Source: Streptomyces sp. CB01881
Lineage (GTDB): Bacteria > Actinomycetota > Actinomycetes > Streptomycetales > Streptomycetaceae
Direction of reading: 5' to 3'
Length of the DNA: 64,000 nucleotides
NCBI RefSeq assembly: GCF_002953255.1
Contig: NZ_CP026498.1
Coordinates: forward strand, 8,994,506-9,058,505
Both the position numbers and the translations under genes were made by a program. Within the stretch, counting starts at the first letter, position 1, and every line of letters begins with the position of its first letter. Below are positions 34,296 to 42,631 of the stretch, piece after piece. The notes under the pieces were generated by a model. It was not told the DNA's origin, made no database searches, and was given only the letters and a program-made list of their open reading frames with translations.

Positions 34296-35042
34296 TCAGC
34301 TGGGCGAGTCCGTGGTGTTCCTCGCGGCCTCGCCCAGCTCCTCCTTGAGGGAGCGCTGGAACGCCGTCACCAGCGCCTGCGCGACCATCGGCTGGATGTG
34401 GTCGGTCAGCGCCTTCATCCGTTCCAGCTCCGCCGGCCCCGGCTCGCTCTCCCGGTACGGCTTCCACACGGTCTCGCGGAACAGCCTCTGCAGCTCGTGC
34501 GCCGTCGCCCGGCTGTGCTCCAGCACGACGGCGCGCGCGGCCAGCAGCGTCTCCAACGGGATCGGCACGTCCAGGATCCGTACGCCGAGCGGCAGCAGCC
34601 CCGGATCCACCCGGAACACCTCGGCGTCCGCCGTCCGCTCCAGCGCCCCCATCGCGCCCAGCCGGTCCAGCTGCGCCTCCGACAGCGCCTGCCCGGCCCG
34701 CCGCTCCAGCTGTGCCCGGCTGACCTCCTCCGCCGCCTCCGGCGTCCACGACGCCACCAGGGCCCGGTGGATCGCCAGGTCCAGGGAGGTGCTGTCCTGC
34801 GGCAGCCGCGCCAGGTACCGCTCGATCGCCGCCAGCGTCAGCCCCTGGCGCTGCAACTCCTCGATCAGCTCCAGCCGGTCCAGGTGCTCCGGTCCGTACA
34901 GACCCACCCGCCGTGGCCCCAGCTCCGGCGGCGGCAGCAGACCCTTCGTCCCGTAGAACCGCACGGTCCGCACCGTCACCCCCGCCCGCGCCGCGAGCTC
35001 GTCGACCGTCAGCCGCGCCTCCACGCCCTCCCGTGCCCCCAT
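34296..35042 (-). CDS. MerR-family regulator, candidate controller of the acyl-CoA operon
   Basis: 248 residues. N-terminal winged helix (about 10-80): LTVDELAARAGVTVRTVRFYGTKGLLPPPELGPRRVGLYG, the MerR fold, followed by a long helical dimerisation part and a C-terminal region without metal-binding cysteines, so an organic ligand rather than a metal is expected. Neighbours are the FadB-type operon (convergent) and an oxygenase gene behind it. TGTGACAG repeats occur upstream of this gene (35073-35080, 35087-35094) and in the acyl-CoA promoter, so co-regulation is a reasonable inference. GGTGGAG lies upstream of ATG 35042. Confidence 0.85.
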   Translation of the reverse strand: MGAREGVEARLTVDELAARAGVTVRTVRFYGTKGLLPPPELGPRRVGLYGPEHLDRLELIEELQRQGLTLAAIERYLARLPQDSTSLDLAIHRALVASWTPEAAEEVSRAQLERRAGQALSEAQLDRLGAMGALERTADAEVFRVDPGLLPLGVRILDVPIPLETLLAARAVVLEHSRATAHELQRLFRETVWKPYRESEPGPAELERMKALTDHIQPMVAQALVTAFQRSLKEELGEAARNTTDSPS

Positions 35043-35072
35043 CCGCCGTCTCCACCTCTGTAGCACCAGTGC

Positions 35073-35094
35073 TGTGACAGCAGCAGTGTGACAG
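35073..35094. promoter_or_regulatory. Direct repeats TGTGACAG upstream of the MerR gene
   Basis: TGTGACAG occurs at 35073-35080 and 35087-35094, 14 bp apart; the first copy is part of the palindrome GCTGTGACAGC. The same octamer is in the promoter operator of the acyl-CoA operon. Possible autoregulation site. Confidence 0.55.
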
Positions 35095-35335
35095 TGCTGG
35101 CCCACCCGGGTCCACCGTTGCCCCGGGGCAGCCGGGGCCTGGTGGCCGGGCCTGCGATGGGGCCTGCGGTGGGCCTGCCGGGGCCCTCTGCCAGGCCTGC
35201 GGTGGGCTCGGGCGGGGCCCGTCGGAGGGGACGGCCTGCGTCCCCTCGGGCTGGGGCGGAGGGGGTGCAGGCCGGTGGTGGGCCGGTGGTGGGCCGGTGT
35301 CGAGCCGGTTCGGGGGCAGGCGGGTGCGGGTCCGT

Positions 35336-36502
35336 TCAGGAGCGGGCCGGTCCTGCCGGGGTGGACTCGGCCAGCTCGGGGTGGTGGCGGCGGGTGACCT
35401 CGGGGTGGGCCCGGGTGTACCCCTTCCACTCGTTGAGGCCGAACTCGGCGAAGAGCGGGTTCGCCGGGTCCTGGGTGGCGCCGGGGGCGTGGTGCGCCAG
35501 GGGGAAGTCGAGCGGCTCTATGTGGGCGTCGAGGCGCGGGTTGTAGAAGAACGGGACGGAGAAGCGCTCCCGCGCGCCGGGCGGGCTGACCACGCGGTGA
35601 CTGGTCGCCTTGAGGTAGCCGTCGGTGGCGACCTCCAACAGCTCGCCCAGGTTGACCACGAAGGCACCCTCCATCGGCGGGACCTCCAGGAAGCCGCCGT
35701 CCGGACGCTCCACCTGGAGGCCGCCCACGGTGTCCTGGAGGAGGAGGGTGATGAAGCCGTAGTCCTTGTGCGCACCGACACCCTGGCCGGCGCCGTCGGG
35801 GGCCGTCCCGGGGTAGCGGACCAGCTTCAGCCGCAGGTGCGGGTGGCCGTCGAAGGCGTAGTCGTAGAAGTCGGGCCGGGCGCCGATCGCGGTGAGCAGC
35901 TCGTGCAGTAGCCGCTTGGCGACGTCGCCGAGGCGGTCGATCCAGCCGAGCGCGGCGGTCCGCAGCTCCGGGAGCGCCGCAGGCCACTGGTTCGGACCCT
36001 CCAGCCACCAGTACGGCGGCTCGCTGCGCCCCGGGACGTGCGGGGGCAGCTCGGCGCCGATGTCCAGCTGGTCGCGCCAGTCCTGGCTGCCGCCGGTGCG
36101 CTCGTCGCCGGTGCGGGTGTAGCCGCGGTAGTGCGGGGAGTTGAGGTTGCTCACGCCGAGCCGGTCGGCCTCGGGCAGGGTGAAGAAGGCCCGCATCGCC
36201 GCGGTGAGGGCGGCCGTCTCGGCCGGGGTCACCCCGTGCCCGACGAGCTGGAAGAAGCCGACGCCGGTGGCCGCGGCCCGCAGCTCGTCGTGCAGCCGGA
36301 GGCGGTCCTCGGGGCTGCCGTCGGCGAGCGAGAGGTCGATCACCGGGAGGGCGCCTGCGGAGGCGTCGGCGGAGATGTCCGCGGGGGCATCCGCGGACGT
36401 GCCCGCGGGGGCATCCGCGGACGTGCCCGCGGGGGTGTTCGAGCGGGCGTCCGTGGATGCGGACGGGGTGGTGGAGGAGTGCTGCTGCGTCATGGGTGAC
36501 AT
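35336..36502 (-). CDS. Isopenicillin N synthase-family Fe(II)/2-oxoglutarate-type oxygenase
   Basis: 388 residues. A disordered N-terminus with 24-bp DNA repeats (residues 16-45) is followed by the DIOX_N domain (LPVIDLSLADG, FFQLVGHGV) and the jelly-roll core with metal site HxD (GAHKDYGF), distal His (ATSHRVV) and the R-x-S pair in RERFSVPFFYN, ending FGLNEWKGYTRAHP. Such enzymes use Fe(II) and O2, mostly with 2-oxoglutarate; homologues hydroxylate flavonoid-, gibberellin- or amino-acid-type molecules, substrate here unknown. Start is uncertain (ATG 36502 or 36493). A leader ORF with a hairpin lies just upstream. Confidence 0.85.
   Translation of the reverse strand: MSPMTQQHSSTTPSASTDARSNTPAGTSADAPAGTSADAPADISADASAGALPVIDLSLADGSPEDRLRLHDELRAAATGVGFFQLVGHGVTPAETAALTAAMRAFFTLPEADRLGVSNLNSPHYRGYTRTGDERTGGSQDWRDQLDIGAELPPHVPGRSEPPYWWLEGPNQWPAALPELRTAALGWIDRLGDVAKRLLHELLTAIGARPDFYDYAFDGHPHLRLKLVRYPGTAPDGAGQGVGAHKDYGFITLLLQDTVGGLQVERPDGGFLEVPPMEGAFVVNLGELLEVATDGYLKATSHRVVSPPGARERFSVPFFYNPRLDAHIEPLDFPLAHHAPGATQDPANPLFAEFGLNEWKGYTRAHPEVTRRHHPELAESTPAGPARS
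36381..36437. repeat. 24-bp tandem repeat inside the oxygenase N-terminus
   Basis: Two full copies of a 24-bp unit starting GCGGGGGCATCC and a third partial copy encode the Ser-Ala-Asp-Ala-Pro-Ala repeats of the disordered N-terminus. The unit is eight codons, so copy number can change without frameshift. Confidence 0.8.
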
Positions 36503-36595
36503 CCGCTGGGTCTCGTCCCGACCGTTCCCGGTGGTCGACCGGGGGCGCCGGGGCCACGCCTGGTGCGGCGGGTGCCCGGGGGCCGGGAAGGGGGA

Positions 36596-36616
36596 CGCGG
36601 TCTGTTGAGGACCGCG
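36596..36616 (-). promoter_or_regulatory. Hairpin between leader peptide and oxygenase gene
   Basis: A 7-bp perfect stem (CGCGGTC/GACCGCG) with a 7-base loop begins 24 nt downstream of the leader ORF stop and about 95 nt before the oxygenase start on the minus strand. This is where a ribosome paused on the leader could alter folding. Attenuator role is inferred. Confidence 0.45.
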
Positions 36617-36639
36617 CATGAGGGTGGGAGGCGCGAGGT

Positions 36640-36714
36640 TCAGCCGGAGCGTCGACAGGACATGGTCGTCACGCGGAGCAGGTCCACGTGGCGGCGGCGA
36701 ACAAGGATGAGCAC
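36640..36714 (-). CDS. Leader peptide (RRHVDL type) upstream of the oxygenase gene
   Basis: A 24-residue ORF from GTG 36714 ends in VRRRHVDLLRVTTMSCRR plus SG. The RRHVDLxRV...C pattern is that of short 'putative leader peptide' ORFs often seen in Streptomyces in front of sulfur- and amino-acid-related genes; the cysteine near the end is the likely sensor codon. Longer in-frame reading from ATG 36807 (55 residues, overlapping the upstream regulator stop) is possible. Unlike its neighbours its third positions are less G/C-rich. Downstream lies a hairpin and then the oxygenase gene. Translation is not proven. Confidence 0.6.
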   Translation of the reverse strand: MLILVRRRHVDLLRVTTMSCRRSG

Positions 36715-36799
36715 GTCACCAGCGTAAATGACGGTGGTAGCGGCGGGGAGACCCCGGTCCGATTCTGTTGTCGTGTACGTGTCGAGTGACGGAAGTTGG

Positions 36800-37534
36800 T
36801 CAGACATGGAGGCTGCCGATCCCCCTGCGGTCACTGCGGTCGTTGCGGCCACCGTGATCACCGCGGCCGTTCTGGTCCCCGTGGTCGTTGTGGTCGTTGA
36901 GGTAGGCCAGCACGGCGAGAACCCTCCGGTTGTCGTCGTCCGAGGGCAGGAGGTCCAGCCGGACGAAGATCGACGCGGTGTGTTTGGCGACCGCCCGCTC
37001 GGTGATCACCAACTGCTGGGCGATGGCCGCGTTCGACCGGCCCTCCGCCATCAGCGCGAGCACCTGCCGTTCGCGCGGGCTGAGCGACGCGACCGGGCCC
37101 GACGAGGAGTTGTGGGTGAGCAGCCGGCTGATCACCTCCGGGTCCATGGCTGTGCCGCCCTGTGCGACCCGCCGTACCGCGTCGAGGAACTGGGTGCCGT
37201 CCATGACGCGGTCCTTGAGCAGGTAGCCGATCCCGCCGCTGCCGTCCGCGAGCAGCTCGCGGGCGTAGAGCTGCTCGACGTACTGCGAGAGCACCAGGAC
37301 CGGCAGCCCGGGCTGTCGCTGGCGGGCGACGAGGGCGGCCCGCAGGCCCTCGTCGGTGAACGAGGGCGGCAGCCGGACGTCCACGACGGCGATGTCCGGC
37401 CGGTCCGCGGCCACTGCCGCGAGCAGCTCGGCGCCGGTCTCGACGGCCGCGGTGACCGTCATACCGTTCGCCTCCAGCAGTCGGGTCAGGCCGTCCCGGA
37501 GGAGGAAAAGGTCTTCGGCGATGACAACGCGCAC
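36800..37534 (-). CDS. NarL/FixJ-family response regulator
   Basis: 244 residues from GTG 37534. Receiver: VVIAEDLFLLRDG, phospho-Asp in IAVVDVRLPPSF, Lys in IGYLLKDR. LuxR HTH: LSPRERQVLALMAEGRSNAAIAQQLVIT. The last about 25 residues are a charged, repetitive tail (NDHGDQNGRGDHGGRND). Its start lies inside the 3' end of the kinase gene (49-bp overlap), giving coupled translation. It is the usual partner of that kinase and probably controls the divergent ABC exporter genes. Confidence 0.92.
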   Translation of the reverse strand: MRVVIAEDLFLLRDGLTRLLEANGMTVTAAVETGAELLAAVAADRPDIAVVDVRLPPSFTDEGLRAALVARQRQPGLPVLVLSQYVEQLYARELLADGSGGIGYLLKDRVMDGTQFLDAVRRVAQGGTAMDPEVISRLLTHNSSSGPVASLSPRERQVLALMAEGRSNAAIAQQLVITERAVAKHTASIFVRLDLLPSDDDNRRVLAVLAYLNDHNDHGDQNGRGDHGGRNDRSDRRGIGSLHV

Positions 37535-38952
37535 GGAATCTCCAGCTGTGCGATGGTCGGGCCGCCCGGCGGGCTGCTGACGGCGAGCACCCCGTCGAAC
37601 GCGGCCAGCCGGCGCTCTGTTCCGCGCAGGCCGGTTCCCTTGGACGGGTCGGCGCCGCCGTGCCCGTCGTCGGTCACCGATATCCGCAGCAGCCCGTCGG
37701 CGTCGTGGCCGATCTCGATCCAGACCCGGCCGGCGCCGGCGTGCTTGACCACGTTGGCCAGCAGCTCGCTCACCGCGAAGTAGGCCGCGGACTCCACCGG
37801 TGCGGGAGGCCGGCCCGGCAGCCCGCCGGTGACCCGGACCGGCAGCGGCAGGTCGAGTGCCATGGCGTGCACCGCGTCGGCCAGACCGCGGTCGGCGAGT
37901 ACCGGCGGGTGGATGCCCCGGACCAGGTCGCGCAACTCGCCCAGCGCCTTGGCCGAGGACGTCCGGGCCTCGGCGAGCAACGGGCGCAGAGCCTGGGGGT
38001 CGTGGTCGAGCAGCTGCTCGGCCACGCTCAGCAGCATCCCCAGCGCCACCAGCCGGGCCTGTGCTCCGTCGTGAAGGTCCCGCTCGATCCGGCGTAGTTC
38101 GGCCGCTCCGGCGTCGATGGTGTCGGCCCGCGTTCGGGTCAGATGGCTGACCTGGAGTGCCAGCTCGGTCCGGCGGGAGGACCCCAACAGGGCACGGGCG
38201 GCCCGCTCGTGCAGCGTCAGCACGGGCCGGGCGGCCCACAGCGCGACAGGCGGTGCCAGCCAGAGCGCCATCGTGTAGAGCATCAGCAGCGAGATGAACC
38301 GGTTGCCCCGGCCGAACACCTGGACCAGCGCCGGGACCATGAGTAGTGCCACGGCAGTGAGCAGGACGGCGCAGCCGGACAGCACCGCCCAAGCCGTGTC
38401 GCGCCACATCGCCGGATCACCCGGCCAGCTCCCGGCCTGACGCCACAGCCTCCGCCAGCGCGGTCCCCTGGTGGCCGTCGGCCGGTACGGCGGCGCTATC
38501 GCCGTGCCGCTCCAGAGGCCGACCAGCCGCCTCGTCTCCGCCGCCACCCAGCGCGCGGCGAGCATCCCGATCACGAGCATCGGAAGTGCCAGCAGCAGTG
38601 CCCCGGAGCGGCCGCTCGGCGGCGCGCCTCCGTAGATCACCGTGGCCGTCACCGCCAGCAGTCCCGGTGCGAGCAGTGCGGCCCCCGCCGCCCGTCCGGC
38701 CGCCCCGGTGGCCCAGCTCAGCGCCCAGACGACGACAGGCAGCGTCGCCAGGAACATCGCGGTCAGCGCACGGAACCGGTTGGGCGCGGACGAGTCGTCA
38801 GGGCCCAGCAGGGCGGCGAGCACCAGGACGGGAGCTGCCAGCACGGCAGCCGCTCCTGCCACCGCCAGGGTGACCGCGTACAGCGCGCGCACGCTGTCCC
38901 TGAGCGCTTGACCCACCCGTGCGACCGCCCTGGCCACCACCATCGTGCTCAT
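37486..38952 (-). CDS. Sensor histidine kinase with multi-helix membrane domain
   Basis: 488 residues. About six helices in the first 300 residues, then RIERDLHDGAQARLVALGMLL (phospho-acceptor His in the HisKA_3 block) and an ATPase domain with SELLANVVKHAGAGR (N-box) and DDGHGG. The kinase type (LiaS/NreB-like group) often senses membrane or peptide stress; the ABC exporter genes run away from it, and a palindrome lies in the gap. GGGAGG precedes ATG 38952. Confidence 0.92.
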   Translation of the reverse strand: MSTMVVARAVARVGQALRDSVRALYAVTLAVAGAAAVLAAPVLVLAALLGPDDSSAPNRFRALTAMFLATLPVVVWALSWATGAAGRAAGAALLAPGLLAVTATVIYGGAPPSGRSGALLLALPMLVIGMLAARWVAAETRRLVGLWSGTAIAPPYRPTATRGPRWRRLWRQAGSWPGDPAMWRDTAWAVLSGCAVLLTAVALLMVPALVQVFGRGNRFISLLMLYTMALWLAPPVALWAARPVLTLHERAARALLGSSRRTELALQVSHLTRTRADTIDAGAAELRRIERDLHDGAQARLVALGMLLSVAEQLLDHDPQALRPLLAEARTSSAKALGELRDLVRGIHPPVLADRGLADAVHAMALDLPLPVRVTGGLPGRPPAPVESAAYFAVSELLANVVKHAGAGRVWIEIGHDADGLLRISVTDDGHGGADPSKGTGLRGTERRLAAFDGVLAVSSPPGGPTIAQLEIPCALSSPKTFSSSGTA

Positions 38953-39087
38953 CACGCACCTCCCGCCTGTTGCAGCGTCGTTCGGCATCGTTCCCGGCTG
39001 AGCCCGGACCGGGCCCGTCGATCAATGCGGTGGCCAGTCTGCCGGGCGGTCCACCGGCGGCGCACGGCGTCTGAACCCCGAATCCGA

Positions 39088-39105
39088 GGTGTACCTGAGT
39101 ACACC
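39088..39105. promoter_or_regulatory. Perfect palindrome GGTGTAC-CTGA-GTACACC in divergent gap
   Basis: A 7-bp inverted repeat lies in the 399-bp gap (38953-39351) between the kinase and the ABC exporter genes, about 135 bp before the kinase start and 247 bp before the exporter start. It is the best candidate for a binding site of the NarL-type regulator. No gene was found in this gap. Confidence 0.6.
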
Positions 39106-39351
39106 CCAAGGAGGCCGTCCAGCCGTCTGTCGAGGCCTTGCCATCGGTTCGTAGCGTCGTTCCCGTCAGCCGACCCGGGGCCTTCCGAGGTCGGATCCGC
39201 CTCTGCCCGCAGTCCGGGCCGTTCTGCTCCGGCCGGGGCCAGAACCCGTCCCCGCTCCGTCATCCGTCCCCTGCCCGGTCCCGCCCCGTCCTTGAACGCG
39301 CCCCGTATCCCCGTTTCCGAACCGCCCCTGTTCCCGTCCTCTGGAGGGCCC

Positions 39352-40056
39352 GTGACCGCGCCGATCATCCAGCTTCGCGATGTCAGCAAGACCTACGACA
39401 CGTCCGGTACCGCCCGCCCGGCGCTCGCTGGGCTGGACTTGGAGGTCCGGGCCGGCGAGGCGCTGGCCGTGCTCGGCCGCTCCGGCAGCGGCAAGTCCAC
39501 CCTGCTCAACCTGATCGCCGGCCTCGACCGTCCCAGCACGGGCAGCGTGACGGTGGACGGGGTCGCCGTCCACCAACTGGGCGAGGCCGCGCTGGCGGGG
39601 TACCGGCGGGCCCGGATCGGCATGGTGTTCCAGTTCTTCAACCTGCTGGACGACCTCAGCGTCGAGGACAACGTGCTGCTCCCCGCCCAGCTCTCCGGGG
39701 TCAGCCGCGCCCGGGCCCGGGGCCGGGCCGCCGAGCTGCTGGACCGGCTCGGCATGGCCCGGCACGCCCGGACGTTTCCCGGCCTACTCTCCGGCGGCGA
39801 ACGCCAGCGCGTCGCGGTGGCCCGGGCCCTGATGAACCGGCCTCCGCTGTTGCTCGCCGACGAGCCGACCGGTGCCCTGGACACCGCCTCCGCCGCCGAT
39901 GTCCGGTCACTGCTCAGCGAGTTGAACGCGGAGGGCCAGACGATCCTGCTGGTCACCCACGACACCGCCCTCGCCGGGGCCTGTGCCACCCGGACGATCG
40001 AGCTCCTCGACGGCGTCCTGCACCGCGACACACCCCGTGCGGGGGCCGCCCGATGA
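39352..40056 (+). CDS. ABC transporter ATP-binding protein (LolD/MacB type)
   Basis: 234 residues. Walker A GRSGSGKST, Q-loop VFQFFNLLDDLS, signature LLSGGERQRVAVARALM, Walker B LLLADEPTGALD, H-loop VTHD. Such NTPases work with FtsX-type permeases in MacB-like or BceA-like exporters. Start GTG 39352 follows TCTGGAGGG. Its stop overlaps the permease start as ATGA. Confidence 0.93.
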   Translation: MTAPIIQLRDVSKTYDTSGTARPALAGLDLEVRAGEALAVLGRSGSGKSTLLNLIAGLDRPSTGSVTVDGVAVHQLGEAALAGYRRARIGMVFQFFNLLDDLSVEDNVLLPAQLSGVSRARARGRAAELLDRLGMARHARTFPGLLSGGERQRVAVARALMNRPPLLLADEPTGALDTASAADVRSLLSELNAEGQTILLVTHDTALAGACATRTIELLDGVLHRDTPRAGAAR

Positions 40057-42419
40057 GCGCGCTCGGCAAGGTGGTCCGGGCCGGCGTCGGCCGAAAGCGG
40101 GTGCAGACGCTGGTCATGGTGCTCACCACGATGATGGCCGTCACGGCCTGCGTCCTCGCCGCCGGGCTGCTGGCCGCGGCCCAGGGGCCGTTCGACCAGG
40201 CTTTCGTCCAGCAGCGTGGTGCTCACCTCAATGTCCTTGTGGACCAGGCGAAGGCCACCCCGACGCAGCTCGCCGCCACCGCCCACGCCCCGGGGGTGAC
40301 GGCCCTGGCAGGCCCGTATCCGGCGCTGCCGCTGCGGCCGCACGTGGGTGAGAACACCAGCGTGCTCCCGGTGGGCGGCGCACTGCCCCCGGTGACCCTC
40401 GTCGCCCGTACCCTCGACGAGCCGCTGGACGGCCTGCGGGTGACGCTCGGCCGGTGGCTCGCAGGGCCGGGTGAGGTCGTCCTCCCGGACGGCCGCTCCC
40501 CGCTGGCCCTCGGTGACCGGATGACCTTCCCCGACCTGCCCGGCAGCCCGACGCTGACCGTGGTCGGGTTGGCCGCCTCGGTCTCCTGGAGCGCGGACGG
40601 CTGGGTCGCCCCCGCGCAGGCCGCCGCGCTCACCGCACCCGGCAGTACGGAGCAGGTCCAGCTGCTCTACCGCTTCGCCCACGCCGGCACCGATACCGAG
40701 GTGGACGCCGACCGTGCGGCGCTCGCCGCCGCCCTGCCGCCGGGCGCGCTGACCGGAGCCACCTCGTACCTCCCGGCCAAGCGGAGCGCCGACCGGACGG
40801 CGGAGACCTTCGTCCCGTTCGTCGTCGCCTTCGGCCTGCTCGGCCTCGCGATGTCCGTGCTGACCATCGGGGTGGTGGTCAGCGGTGCGGTCACCGCCGC
40901 CACCCGGCGGATCGGCATCCTGAAGTCACTGGGATTCACCCCTGCGCAGGTCGCCCGCGCCTATGTGGGGCAGGCGCTCGTCCCGGCATCGGTCGGGACG
41001 GCCCTCGGCGTCCTCGGGGGGAACGCGCTGGCGGTTCCCGTCCTCGGCCTGGCGGACAAGGCGCTGCGCAGCGGCCTGCTCGGCATTCCGCTCTGGGTCG
41101 ACCTGGTCGTCCCGGCACTGGCGCTCGCGGCGGTCGCCGGGACGGCACTGGTGCCCGCACTCCGGGCCGGCCGGTTGCGCACCGTCGAAGCGCTCGCCGT
41201 GGGGCGGACAGCGCCGGGGACCCGACCCGGGGCCTCCCGGACCGTCGCGGCGACCCAGCGGCTGCTGGCACGGATGCCGGTGCCGCGCGCGCTGAGCCTG
41301 GGCCTGGCCGGCCCGCTCACCCGGCCGGTGCGCACGGCCACCACCACGGCGGCGGTGCTGCTCGGAACGGTCGGGGTGACGCTCGGCGTGGGCCTGGCAG
41401 TCTCCATGAACGGGATCCAGGACGGGCTCAACGCCGACCATGCCGGCGCGGTCGTCGCGGCTCCTCCGATGGACCGTCCGGCCGAAGGCGTCGACCGCCT
41501 GGACGAGGCCGCCGTCGCGGCCGCGATCACCGCCCGCCCGGGCACCGGGGCCTGGTTCAGCACCGTTCTCGCCCCGGTCACCGTGGCCGACCACACCGGG
41601 CGGGCCGACGTGGTTGCCTACGGGGGAGATTCCTCCCGGAGCGGGTACCGGATGATCTCCGGCCGGTGGTTCCACGGCGGGGGAGAAGCGGTGGTGGGAT
41701 CCGGGTTCCTGGCCACCAACCAGGTACGGGTCGGCGACACGATCACCCTCACCGACAACGGCCGCCGCAGCGCCCCGGTGCGGATCGTCGGTGAGGCGCT
41801 CTCCACGACCGACGTGCTCCTGACCGACCGATCGACCCTGACCCCGCTCGGCACCTCCGTGCTGCCGGCGTCCATACGGTTCCACATTGACCTCGTGCCC
41901 GGCGTCGACCGGCAGGCCTACGCGGACGCGCTTGGCGATGCGCTGCGGCCGCTCGGCCTTGAGGCGGAGCCGGGCGGGACGCAGCTGAACATCACCGTCC
42001 TTGCGATGAACTCGCTGGCCGCCGTACTCACCTTGCTGTTGGTCGCGGTGGCCGGTCTCGGGGTGCTCAACACCGTCCTGCTGGATACCCGGGAGCGGGT
42101 CCACGACCTCGGGGTGCTCAAGGCGCTCGGGATGTTGCCCCGGCAGACCGTCGGGATGGTGCTCACCTCGGTCTGCGGCAGCGGCCTTCTCGCAGGCCTG
42201 GTCGGCGTCCCGTCCGGGGTCGCCCTGCACCACTGGATAGTCCCGGCGATGGCCCGCGCTGCGGGGACGGGCGTACCCGAGGCGGACCTCGCGGTCTTCG
42301 AACCGCGCGTCGTCCTGCCGCTGATACTCGGCGGGCTGGTGATGGCGCTGCTCGGCGCCCTGCCGCCGGCCACCTGGGCGGCCCGCACGCGGACGGTGGC
42401 GGCGCTGCGCACCGAGTGA
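40053..42419 (+). CDS. FtsX-like ABC permease
   Basis: 788 residues: first membrane helix (about 19-45), a large external domain (about 60-250), a helix bundle with a coupling segment (about 260-350), a second external domain (about 420-640) and three helices at the end, the double-FtsX plan of MacB/BceB-like permeases. Local signatures are RRIGILKSLGFTPAQVARAYVGQAL and VHDLGVLKALGMLPRQTVGM (coupling helices). ATG 40053 overlaps the ATPase stop. Probable export or defence against membrane-active peptides, under the adjacent two-component system (inferred). Confidence 0.9.
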   Translation: MSALGKVVRAGVGRKRVQTLVMVLTTMMAVTACVLAAGLLAAAQGPFDQAFVQQRGAHLNVLVDQAKATPTQLAATAHAPGVTALAGPYPALPLRPHVGENTSVLPVGGALPPVTLVARTLDEPLDGLRVTLGRWLAGPGEVVLPDGRSPLALGDRMTFPDLPGSPTLTVVGLAASVSWSADGWVAPAQAAALTAPGSTEQVQLLYRFAHAGTDTEVDADRAALAAALPPGALTGATSYLPAKRSADRTAETFVPFVVAFGLLGLAMSVLTIGVVVSGAVTAATRRIGILKSLGFTPAQVARAYVGQALVPASVGTALGVLGGNALAVPVLGLADKALRSGLLGIPLWVDLVVPALALAAVAGTALVPALRAGRLRTVEALAVGRTAPGTRPGASRTVAATQRLLARMPVPRALSLGLAGPLTRPVRTATTTAAVLLGTVGVTLGVGLAVSMNGIQDGLNADHAGAVVAAPPMDRPAEGVDRLDEAAVAAAITARPGTGAWFSTVLAPVTVADHTGRADVVAYGGDSSRSGYRMISGRWFHGGGEAVVGSGFLATNQVRVGDTITLTDNGRRSAPVRIVGEALSTTDVLLTDRSTLTPLGTSVLPASIRFHIDLVPGVDRQAYADALGDALRPLGLEAEPGGTQLNITVLAMNSLAAVLTLLLVAVAGLGVLNTVLLDTRERVHDLGVLKALGMLPRQTVGMVLTSVCGSGLLAGLVGVPSGVALHHWIVPAMARAAGTGVPEADLAVFEPRVVLPLILGGLVMALLGALPPATWAARTRTVAALRTE

Positions 42420-42500
42420 TGGCGCCCCGCCGACGGAACACCGAGTGACGGAGGCTTGAGCAGCTGCGTACCGTGCGGCGGCGCAGCAGGCCGCCCAGTG

Positions 42501-42545
42501 CCGGGCCGTCGCCCCGGAACCCGTCCTTCCGGGGCGACGGCCCGG
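42501..42545. terminator. 19-bp perfect stem-loop between convergent genes
   Basis: CCGGGCCGTCGCCCCGGAA (42501-42519) pairs base for base with 42527-42545 across the loop CCCGTCC. It sits between the permease stop and the end of the TipAL-like gene, and is the strongest hairpin in the window, fit to end transcription from both sides. Nearby (42575-42620) a GCGCCGCCCGTCCTC-type 15-bp repeat occurs three times. Confidence 0.85.
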
Positions 42546-42631
42546 CCCGAGCCGCCCGCCTCAGGCCGACAGCTCGCGCCGCCCGTCCTCGCGCCGCCCG
42601 TCCTCGCGCCGTCCGCCTCGCGCCGGCCGGC

